From Toxorhynchites rutilus septentrionalis (lineage: Eukaryota; Arthropoda; Insecta; Diptera; Culicidae), in the NCBI RefSeq assembly GCF_029784135.1, contig NC_073744.1:103413303-103477302 (forward strand): a stretch of 64,000 nt of DNA, read 5' to 3'. This document shows positions 55,723 to 64,000 of the stretch, piece by piece. Below the pieces are notes generated by a model that had not been told where the DNA came from, searched no databases, and saw nothing but the letters and a program-made list of their open reading frames with translations. Every line of letters begins with the position of its first letter. Position 1 is the stretch's first letter. Position numbers and translations under genes: made by a program.

Positions 55723-56215
55723 GGCTGCTTGTGTTAGTTTGTTGATGTGATGTGATGCGAAACGATGTGGTGTACGGTTTGGATGAGAATGATCGTCTGG
55801 CTCGCTCGAGAATTACGCATGTGTGAGACTGCGACCAATGTTTCGTTCATTTTTTTCTTTTTCCTTTCCAATCGTGCTTCATTCTATTTCGCTGCTGCTC
55901 TGGTTGTCCGTTTTGGTCGGTACGATTTGAGGAGCACAAAATGGACCAATCAAAAATGGGCACATAGTGCATTTTGACAATGCTTGATATTTCACAATTA
56001 TTCAATTATTTATCTCAAGAAAAATGAAATGTTATTCGTAATGATAGATACGTAGATATATTTCCTATCAATTGATGCAAAAACCTTTGCGATCTTTTGA
56101 GAAATGCTCGAGTTATAAGCGTTCCAAATCTTGCATTTTTTCCTACTTGTTCAGTGCCTAGATTTCCATTTCACCCCCTATATCTTCCGGTTAGACGTAG
56201 TCCTACGTCAAAACG

Positions 56216-56221
56216 ACTCAC
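56216..56221 (-). promoter_or_regulatory. Putative env 5' splice site in the errantivirus leader
   Basis: The minus strand reads CGCAG/GTGAGT (exon edge at 56222), a consensus donor between the PBS and gag. It pairs logically with the acceptor TTTTTCTACTTTGCAG at 17050-17065. Errantiviral env RNAs are spliced in this way. Confidence 0.55.
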
Positions 56222-56589
56222 CTGCGATAGGTTCTGGACCCACTCCTTCGAATTGAAATTCACTAAATCACTTTGAAATGTCTTATTGAAGCACCGCAAA
56301 TCCTCCACGTGTTGGGAGATGGTTTTTCACCGAGTAGCTTCACACCGCGAATAGAAAATCACGTAGTGGACTTTCCACAGCACACTAAATGTTCATTAAA
56401 ACAGTTCCGAATTTCCACGCACTGAAAACGTTTTTGCGATGTAGCGCCGCGTCTTTCAATTTGTCACGTATCGGACACAAACACTGCACTAGCGAAAGTA
56501 AAATTGTTTCCACGTTTCGATTCTAAGTTCCGATTTAATTTAGCACTTAGCGCAAATTCACTTCAACGCGATTTGGGAAGTGGCCCGTA

Positions 56590-56600
56590 CGACTGCGCCA
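56590..56600 (-). other. Errantivirus primer-binding site
   Basis: TGGCGCAGTCG on the minus strand, next to the inner end of the 5' LTR. This is the tRNA-Ser-type site used by the 17.6/297 group. Confidence 0.75.
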
Positions 56601-56950
56601 CTTATGATTTATACACCATAGGTGGTGTAAAAAAAACAAACTTTTATTTACCGAACATTTAATTATAAAGTCAACTTAGATACTAACTCTAGTTCCCTGT
56701 CGCTAATAACTATCAATTTCTAAGTCAGCATAATTCAATCTTGGTTGGTTCCCGTTCATGATGTGTCGTGTTGCATCTGGTTCTCCGGATTCTGCTGACG
56801 ATGTCTTCTATGGCGATAGCGCTGGAAATTGTTTTGGCATCGTACGGTTCGTTGGAAATGTTTACATGATGACTGCGTGGCTCGATGATTATTTGACCTT
56901 GATGTGTAGTGTGGATTGTTGTGCTGCTGGGCTGGTTTCCGTACATAACT
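56600..56950 (-). repeat. Errantivirus 5' LTR
   Basis: 351 bp, nearly identical to 8714-9063. The inner end reads ATAAGT where the 3' LTR has ATAACT. AATAAA occurs near the inner end (56645-56655, minus strand). Confidence 0.9.
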
Positions 56951-56954
56951 ATAC

Positions 56955-57219
56955 ATTTCTGACATTTTTACTGAATCTTTTCATTTTAATATTGTCTTCA
57001 AAAACAATTTTCGTATGAGATTTTTTCACCACCTGCAAAAACAATGTTTTTCATCTAAACATAATAGAATACCTGTCGATACTTGGAAAGAAGTAATAAA
57101 GACCAAGTTTAATTGCAAGGACACATATTAAGAGATTCACGAATAAATGAGACTCGTATGTACTAACATATGTACATAAGGTATTTTGGTGTCCCGCAGT
57201 AGACCAGGAGGTCACCTGG
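56955..57219. other. Flank of the errantivirus; nothing recognised
   Basis: AT-rich sequence without ORF or repeat ends. The matching flank at 8657-8713 is too short to classify the original locus. Confidence 0.3.
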
Positions 57220-57530
57220 TCACTTTAGCGTAAGAACACATTTGGCGGTTCTCCCGCGCGGATTTTGTAATGACAGTCCACCTCGGAGGCTCGTTAAAGG
57301 TATGTGAATGAGATAAAACACATAAAGCGAGGCGGCTGTTTACGGTTCCAAATTTGCTGCGATGGTTCGATGGAGATGATGAGCTGCAACGGTTTTGTGA
57401 GAGTATTAGGGGAAGAACACACTAGACGGCTCTTCCGCACGGATTTTGATATGATGCGCGGCAGCTTGTGGTAAAAACATTCAGTGCCTTTCGACGGCTT
57501 CACTAGCTGCCATTGTTATATTATTACTAG
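57220..57530. mobile_element. MITE fragments related to 21429-23046
   Basis: Contains two same-strand copies of the end motif (AGCGTAAGAACACA at 57229; GAAGAACACACTAGACGGCT at 57411) and the interior segment ATGGTTCGATGGAGATGATG shared with 22590-22660. It looks like one end nested or joined beside another. Confidence 0.6.
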
Positions 57531-57534
57531 TAAA

Positions 57535-59085
57535 CCTGGCAAAGTTCGTCCCGCCCAAAATTTGTTTTTTTTGTTATCAGTACCTTCAAACATTCACGTT
57601 TTCTTACTAAGCGCAAGTTCATGACATGGTTTCGTTTGATTGGTTAGTTGTCGAGTTATGCAGAAATGTTTTCATTTGTATGGGAGCCTAACACCAACTC
57701 CCCCCCCCCCTTACAGAGGGGGGTGGAGTATCCAAATACCGTGAAAACATTTATTGCGCCCTGAAACCTACATATACCTAATTTGTTTTGGTTCGCTTGA
57801 TTAATTCTCGAGTAACGCAGAAATTTGTGTTTCATTTGTATGACAGCTCCCTCTTAGAGAGGGGGTGAAATGTCTAACCACCGTGAAAACATTTATTGCA
57901 CCCTAAAACCTCCATATACCTAGTTTGGTTTCGTTTTCTTGATTAATTCTCGAGTAATGCAGAAATTTGTGTTTCATTTGTATGGTAGCCCCCATAAGAG
58001 AGGGGGGAGGAGTATCTAACCACCATAGAATCATTTATTGCACCCTAAAACCTCTGTGCTTAGTGCTACCGTGGCCGAGTGGTTAGCGTCAAACCTAACA
58101 TGCCGGGGGTTCGGGTTCGATTCCCGTTCTGGTCGGGGAAGTTTTTCTTCAAAGAAATTTCCTCTGACTTGCACTGTGGTCACGCGTATTCTAGAGCTTG
58201 CCACTCAGAATGCATTCAAGGCGTGTTATTTGGCATAAAAATCTCAACTAAGTACTAATGAAAATGACGCAAGTAATACTACGTCGAGACGGCGGAGTTC
58301 CTCTTGGAACGTTAGTGCCATATAAGAAGAAGAAGACCCTAAAACCACCACATGCAAAATTTTGTTTCATTTACTTGATTAATTCTCGAGTAATACAAAA
58401 ATTTGTGTTACATTTGCACGGCAGCTAAGAGAAGGGGAGGAGTATCTAACCACCGTAAAAACATTTATTGCACCTTAAAACCTTCACATGCCAAATTTGG
58501 TTTCGATTACTTGATTATTTCTCGAATAATGCAGAAATTTGTGTTTCATTATATGACAGCCCCACCTTAGAGAGGGGTGGGTGTCTAACCACCATAGAAA
58601 CATTTATTGCACCCTAAAACCTCCATATGCCTAATTTGGTTTCATTTGCTTGATTAATTCTCGAAAAATGCAGAAATTTGCGTTTAGAGAGGGGGAAGAG
58701 TATCTAACCATCATAGAATCATTTATTGCACTCTAAAACCGCCACATGCCAAATTTCGTTCCATTTGCTTGATTAATTCTCGGATAATGTAGAAATTTGT
58801 GTTTCGTTTGTATGACGGAGAGGGGGGTGGAGTGTCTAACCACCATAGAAACATTTATTGCACCTTAAAACCTCCATATGCCTAATTTGGTTTCATTGGC
58901 TTGATTAATGCTCGAGTAATGCAGAAATTTGCGATTCATTTGTATGGCAGCCCACTCTTAGAGAGGGAGAAGAGTATCTAACCACCATAGAATCATTTAT
59001 TGCACTCTAAAACCGCCACATGCCAAATTTCGTTCCATTTGCTTGATTAATTCTCGGATAATGCAAAAATTTGTGTCTCATTTGT
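57535..59085. repeat. Tandem array, about 135-bp unit, ~9 copies
   Basis: Units share CTTGATTAATTCTCGAGTAA, then TGCAGAAATTTGTGTTTCAT, a GA/GGGG run, TCTAACCACCATAGAA and TTATTGCACCCTAAAACC. Anchors lie near 57640, 57795, 57935, 58375, 58510, 58648, 58770, 58900 and 59040. The last four form two copies of a dimer (TTGGTTTCATT type alternating with TTCGTTCCATT type), indicating a higher-order repeat of about 260 bp. A SINE interrupts the array. Confidence 0.85.
58053..58335 (+). mobile_element. tRNA-derived SINE
   Basis: 283 bp flanked by an 11-bp duplication ACCCTAAAACC (58042-58052 and 58336-58346). The head has a tRNA-like A box (TGGCCGAGTGG) and B box (GGTTCGATTCC). The tail ends in an AGA/AAG repeat (AAGAAGAAGAAG). 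It is inserted in the 135-bp array. Confidence 0.85.
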
Positions 59086-59556
59086 ATAGACGAAAAGAAA
59101 CGATAGTGGAAAGTAGAGAAGTGAGTGTGAAGAGTAAGGGAAGCGTAAGAGTAAATAGTAAAGAGATGTAGAATACCATTAATGGAAGTACATGAATTGA
59201 AGGTTTTGTGGTTGCGCTTATTTTTGGATAAGGTTCCACAACCGATCATCTTGTCTCAGACAGAACAGAGAGTTGGTAAATACGAACGTTACAGACAGTT
59301 GATGATAGCGCATCCGCGCAACAGTGGCATCAGCAGACGTCATAACGGTACATTAGAGTTCTGAACCACGCTGTGATGATGTTTGTATTTCTACGCGCTT
59401 GAAAGCGAGATTCGGTCATCATTATTTTCATCAATTTCTATTTTAATCCATTTTAACCAATAAATGTCGTCAGTAAATAGTAAAATCAGATTTTTCATTT
59501 TCAGTTTGACACGCGGTACAATGTACAAGTAAAGTATGTCTGTCATGGTACGATGG
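59086..59556. other. Unassigned segment
   Basis: A purine-rich plus strand to about 59170 is followed by a 60-codon frame (59182-59364; LKVLWLRLFLDKVPQPIILS) that I do not recognise. It could be the worn end of a retroelement ORF. Nothing else is identified. Confidence 0.3.
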
Positions 59557-60379
59557 CGAGATGGAAAATGAAAGGTGGGAAGATTTTTTAAATCTGTGAC
59601 GTCACAGACTTTTCTTATAATAGCCCACTACATAGGAAAAGTGTTGTTATTAGAAGTAAAAATAAGCAAATGAAATGAACGATCTATTTTTTTTCCATAA
59701 ATCAATGCTAGCGTTCAAAATTATTTCAGTTTCTAACAGAAACTGAAATTTCAATATTTTTGAAGTGTTCTAAACTTAATTTCAATCCAATTTTACTTCT
59801 CGTTACGTCGACCAAAAACGTCAACGAACAAATTCAGAGTTACACAATCTTTTGTTCCTTTGACGGATAAACATTTGACAGAGCATGGAAAAAAGGTTGT
59901 AAGTTATTTCATGTAAAATGAACTTGAAAAATAAATTTAATTGACTCCGTATAACTTAGATTGAGACAAAAAGTTTTCCGCTTGCGTCTTAGTTTTAGAC
60001 GACTGAAGTTTTCAGCACCCTAATTGTGAAAAAATAATTACAATTGCTGAAAAAAGTCAAACTTCCATGAAGTTACTCTTTAATCCATACATAGTAGACA
60101 TTAGAATACTATTTCTGAAATCAAAGAAAAAATTAAACATTTTAGTTCGTGATATGTTCTGATTTTTTCCATAATGCGAAAAATATGAATTGGAAATTTG
60201 TAATTAGCTTTTGTATATCCTCTTTCAACGTTATTCGATGACACATTCAATTTTGTACCATTTGAGTAACTGACTGGTATGCCTGGTATGTGAACTTCCT
60301 ATCTTCCTGGCTACTAACACAATCAAAATTTAACACAACCAAAACCCGTGAATCTTCCCACCTTCTATTCTTCATCTCG
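59557..60379. mobile_element. Mutator-like MITE, copy 1
   Basis: Ends CGAGATGGAAAATGAAAGG and the inverse CTTCATCTCG, with 9-bp target duplication GTACGATGG (59548-59556 and 60380-60388). The interior is AT-rich with a palindromic TGTGACGTCACA near each left end. No transposase is present. Confidence 0.85.
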
Positions 60380-60403
60380 GTACGATGGTACCTGTACAAC
60401 GCT

Positions 60404-60808
60404 ACACTGAGAGAAATAATTAGTAAATATAACGAATTTTTTGGTAAATACTACCAATCTATAGTCATTTTCGACCGTACTAATAAACACATATGTCAAG
60501 CAGAACAATGATTCGGAAGCCCAATATCGGCTACATTTTCTCGCCGAAAATGCACGTATCAGAATTATATCCTTATTATACCTCCGTATTGCCTTATAGG
60601 AACAATGAAAATGGTTAATACGCGCTTTTCTAACCAATTTTCAGATATGACAATATCCAAGCTTACTAATGTTATCGAGTAAAATATACTAATCTCTGGT
60701 AGGGATGCGGGTTTGTTGACAATATGTACAAAAAATTTGTACATTCTACTAATTTTGCATTACCAAATGTATTTAGTAGTTTTCGACCGAGGATTTTTCT
60801 AAGGGTAG
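60404..60808. mobile_element. Possible MITE of another family
   Basis: Ends TACACTGAGAGAAAT and the inverse of TACCCTTAGAAAAAT form imperfect terminal inverted repeats. The interior is AT-rich. The target duplication is not clear. Confidence 0.45.
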
Positions 60809-60817
60809 TACAGCTGC

Positions 60818-61672
60818 GAGATGGAAAATGAAAGGTGGGAAGATTTTTAAATCTGTGACGTCACAGATTTTGTTTATGTGTGTTATTTTTCTTATTATAG
60901 TCCACTACACTACAAGTGTTGTTATTAAAAGAAAAAATAAGCAGATGAAATGAACGAACTAGTTTTTTTTTTCTTAAATTAATGCTAGCGTTCAAAATCA
61001 TAAGGGTCCAACTTACATTTTAGCAGAAACTGAAATTTCAGTATTTTTGAGATGTTGTAAACTTAATTTCAATTCAACTTTACTTCTCGTTACGTCGACC
61101 AAAAACGTAAATGAACAAAGTCAGAGTCACAGAATCTTTTGTTCCTTTGACGGATAAATATTTAGCAGTGCATGGAAAGAAGGGTTGCATGTTTTATTCA
61201 TGTAAAATGTATTTCAAAATGAAATTTAATTGACTTCGTTTGACCTAGATTGAGACGAAAAGTTTTCTGCTTGCATCTTAGTTTAAGACGAATGAAGTTT
61301 TCAGCACCCTAATTGTGAAAAAAGTAATTACAATTACTGACAAGAGATAAACTTCCATGAAGTTGCTCTAAAATCCGAACATAGTAGACATTAGAATACT
61401 ACTTCTGATATAAGAAGAAATCAAAGAAAAAATTAAACATTTTAGTTCGTGATATGTTTCTGCATAATGCGAAAAATGTGTTTTGGAAACATGTAATTAG
61501 TTTCTATTTATCGTCTTTCAAAGTTATTCGTTGACACATTCAATTTTGTACCATTTGAGTAACTGACTGGTATGCCTGGTATGTGAACTTCCTATCTTCC
61601 TGGCTACTAATACAATCAAAATTTAACACAACCAAAACCCGTGAATCTTCCCACCTTCTATTCTTCATCTCG
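60818..61672. mobile_element. Mutator-like MITE, copy 2
   Basis: The same family as 59557-60379, with 9-bp duplication GTACAGCTG (60809-60817 and 61673-61681). Confidence 0.85.
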
Positions 61673-61684
61673 GTACAGCTGTAT

Positions 61685-62535
61685 CGAGATGGAAAATGGA
61701 AGGTGGGAAGATTTTTTAAATCTGTGACGTCACAGATTTTGTTTATGTATGTTACTTTTCTTATAATAGTCCAATCCATAGGAAAAGTGTTGTTATTAAA
61801 AGTAACAATAAGCAAATGAAATGAACGAACTAGTTTTTTCCTAAATCAATGCTAGCGTTCAAAATTATAAGGGCCCGACATTTTAACAGAAACTAAAATT
61901 TCTGTATTTTTGAAGTGTTCCAGACTTAATTTTAATTCAATTTTACTTCTCGTTACGTCGACCAAAAACGTAAACGAACAAAGTCAGAGTCACACAATCT
62001 TTTGTTCCTTTGACGGATAAACATTTGACAGTGCATGGTAAATAAGGTTGCAAGTTTATTTCATGTAAAATGAATTTGAAAAATAAATTTAATTGACTCC
62101 GTATGACTTAGATTGAGACGAAAAGTTTTCTGCTTGAGCCTTAGTTTTAGACGACTGAAGTTTTCAGCAACCTAATTGTGAAAAAAGTATTTCCAATTGC
62201 TGACAAAAGTCAAACTTCCATGAAGTTGCTCTAGAATCCAAACATAGTAGACATTAGAATACTATTTCTGAAATCAAAGAAAAAAGTAAACATTTTAGTT
62301 CGTGATATGTTCTGTTTTTTTTGTTCAGAATTCGAAAAATATGATTTGGAAATCTGTAACTAGCTTCTGTACATCCTTTTTCAACGTTATTCGTTGACAT
62401 ATTCAATTTTATACCATTTGAGTAACTGACTGGTATGCCTGGTATGTGAACTTCCTATCTTCCTGGCTACTAACTCAATCAAAGTTCAACACAACCAAAA
62501 CCCGTGAATCTTCCCACCTTCTATTCTTCATCTCG
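61685..62535. mobile_element. Mutator-like MITE, copy 3
   Basis: 9-bp duplication CAGCTGTAT (61676-61684 and 62536-62544). The left duplication overlaps the right duplication of copy 2, so copy 3 inserted into the edge of the copy 2 site (or the reverse). Confidence 0.85.
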
Positions 62536-62544
62536 CAGCTGTAT

Positions 62545-63350
62545 GTCTGTCCATGATATTATGTTCTGTGTCGAATATTTTTGATCAGTACACGTTGGTC
62601 AAATTTTATCTGTGAAAAATAGTCAAATAATTGACTTCGGTCGAACAGTTTGTGATAAAGACGATCGATGGAACATTGAAAACAACAGGCCACCGAACCG
62701 GCGTTGCCAGAGAGGTGCTGCTTCCTCACTGTTCCTGAAGCTTTATGTACAATTTACTTGATTCACGAAAAGGCGAAAAGAAAAAAGAGAAAACACGACT
62801 TCAGTAAATAAAACCGGCTTCGATATAACGCTTTATTGGAGAGACGAACAATGCATGTCCGACTCCTTTTAGCAATCGACGAGAAATGACGAGTTTATAT
62901 TGGTGAGGAAGTTTTTGCGAATAGGTTACGCAATTTATGATTTATGATCATGACAGGTCAGTAAGTGTTTTCAAATTATCTATAGTAATAATTTTCATTC
63001 AAATTTTAACTGTTTAAAACTGTCTTCGGCCACGCTAATTTTATAAAGTGCAAAATTGTATCACAAATACAAATGAATTATTTCGACGTTAGTTTTGGGT
63101 TGAAGAAATGTTGTCACATTTGCAAAAGTCGACCTCGAAGGGATTGCAGAATGGAAATGGAGATCAGATTCCGAAATATAACCAAGATTCAAATCTGATC
63201 GGGTTCTGGAATATTGATGATTATCTCATATTAATCTGGAGTTTCCATGAATTTCTATAACGTTATCAAATGTTTCTATTTTGAAAAGAGTTTTTGCCAA
63301 CTAAAGTATGTTGCGTCCGTGACGTTTTCCGGATGATTTTTAAAAATTTT
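62545..63350. other. Unassigned segment left of copy E
   Basis: No gene, LTR or repeat end was recognised. It ends in a T-run where copy E begins. Confidence 0.3.
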
Positions 63351-63769
63351 GACGTAGGACTACGTCTAACCGGAAGATATAGGGGGTGAAATGAAAATCT
63401 AGGCACTGAACAAGTACGAAAAAAATGCAAGATTTGGAACGCTTATAACTCGAGCATTTCTCAATAGATCGCAAAGATTTTTGCATCAATTGATAGGAAA
63501 TATATCTACGCATCTATCATAACGAATAACATTTCATTTTTCTTGAGATAAATAATTGAATAATTGTGAAATATCAAGCATTGTCAAAATGCACTATGTG
63601 CCCATTTTTGATTGGTCCATTTTGTGCTCCTCAAATCGTACCGACCAAATCGGGCAACCAGAGCAGCAGCGAAATAGAATGAAGCGCGATTGGAAAGGAA
63701 AAAGAAAAAAATGAACGAAACATTGGTCGCAGTCTCACACATGCGTAATTCTCGAGCCAGCCAGTCAGC

Positions 63770-63869
63770 TTAAAAATCCCCGCTCCGCTGCCGTAACGAT
63801 CATTCTCATTCAAACCGTACACCACATCGGTTCGCATCACAACACATCAACAAACCAACCCAAGCAGCC
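63770..63869 (+). promoter_or_regulatory. Histone-type core promoter and 5' UTR (copy E)
   Basis: TTAAAAAT (63770-63777) could serve as a TATA element. TCATTCA (63806-63812) matches the PyCATTCPu cap-site motif of animal histone genes about 30 bases downstream. A CA-rich 58-base leader reaches the ATG at 63870. A GATTGG box (inverse CCAAT) lies at about 63610. The same elements occur in copies A, B and C. Confidence 0.55.
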
Positions 63870-63998
63870 ATGTCTGGACATGGTAAAGGAGGAAAAGTGA
63901 AGGGAAAGGCAAAATCCCGCTTGAATCGTGTTGATCTGGAGTTCCTCGCAAGGGTAGCTAGGCCGAGCGCGTTAGTACCAGTGTACCAGTCCACCTAG
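63870..63998 (+). pseudogene. Histone H2A-like unit 2, N-terminal part (copy E)
   Basis: The ATG frame reads [20 protein letters not shown], then [19 protein letters not shown] and a stop at 63996. The first 25 residues match the H2A tail. The rest is a frameshifted reading, since the H2A frame continues as ERVSTSVPVHLA one base over. The unit continues past the window edge, where its stem-loop is predicted. Confidence 0.8.
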
Positions 63999-64000
63999 CC

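Larger units (their letters stand above)
54054..56209 (-). mobile_element. Histone-carrying mobile element, copy C
   Basis: Ends as in A and B (ACGGGTGGG at left; CCTACGTC at right), inserted in the A-rich leader of the errantivirus with AAAAG at 54049-54053 and AAAAC at 56210-56214. It lacks about 400 bp at its left side, including the stem-loop of H2A unit 1. It carries the best-preserved H2A unit 2. Confidence 0.8.
8714..56950 (-). mobile_element. Errantivirus (env-bearing Ty3/gypsy) provirus, exploded by nested insertions
   Basis: Ends are inverted (AGTTAT at left, ATAACT at right) and flanked by a 4-bp duplication, ATAC at 8710-8713 and 56951-56954. The 350-bp LTRs lie at 8714-9063 and 56600-56950. 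Reading on the minus strand from the right: LTR, primer-binding site of the tRNA-Ser type, leader with splice donor, gag, protease, RT, RNase H, integrase, splice acceptor, env, polypurine tract, LTR. All parts are present, in order and on one strand, but separated by about 40 kb of later insertions. Point mutations such as a pol stop at 52070-52072 add to the damage. The copy is not functional. Confidence 0.9.
63351..64000 (+). mobile_element. Histone-carrying mobile element, copy E (continues beyond window)
   Basis: Begins GACGTAGGACTACGTCTAACCGG after TTTT. It is in the opposite orientation to copies A-C and aligns with their right-hand 650 bp nearly base for base. It is truncated only by the end of the window. 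Confidence 0.85.

Overview
The window looks like intergenic, repeat-saturated DNA from a mosquito, most likely Aedes. The reasons are an I-clade LINE of MosquI type, a DD37E mariner-type transposase (ITmD37E, described from mosquitoes), an env-carrying errantivirus, a BEL/Pao element and abundant MITEs. I see no ordinary single-copy host gene. Almost every coding stretch belongs to a mobile element, and most are broken by frameshifts, stops or nested insertions.

Layout. 1-2469 holds small repeats, a tRNA-like SINE head and a MITE. 2470-8203 is a degenerate BEL/Pao retrotransposon on the plus strand, split by a 2.1-kb element (copy A, 4683-6771) and cut off by a Jockey-type LINE end (8203-8656). 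8714-56950 is one minus-strand errantivirus provirus with 350-bp LTRs and a 4-bp target duplication (ATAC on both sides). Its roughly 8 kb of gag-pol-env is spread over 48 kb by nested insertions. These are a MosquI-type LINE (9207-15331), a Ty3/gypsy element (element 1, 17067-31892, TSD AATG), an ITmD37E transposon (32512-33807, TSD TA), a second Ty3/gypsy element of the same family (element 2, about 35905-50248, minus strand), a 682-bp MITE with a 9-bp TSD (50632-51313), and copy C (54054-56209). Elements 1 and 2 carry their own LINE, MITE and other insertions. 57220-62544 holds MITE pieces, a 135-bp tandem array with a SINE inside, and three Mutator-like MITEs with 9-bp duplications. Copy E starts at 63351 and runs off the right edge.

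Most unusual content. Copies A, B (23572-25971), C and E are one family of 2.1-2.4-kb elements that carry degenerate but unmistakable replication-dependent histone H2A genes. They retain the H2A N-terminus, the central histone-fold sequence, histone-type cap sites and the canonical histone mRNA 3' stem-loop. Each complete copy has two H2A-like units on one strand plus a third stem-loop on the other, like a piece of a histone gene cluster made mobile. Two relatives (D, 48215-49620; F, from 34635) share the outer end sequences but carry a different cargo, a roughly 110-bp tandem repeat. The ends are not inverted repeats: one is a GACGTAG/CTACGTC palindrome and the other carries a TGTC/GACA hairpin. 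Insertions fall at A/T homopolymer runs with short duplications.

All identifications were made by eye from the sequence and translations. Family names rest on recognised motifs, not on database searches.
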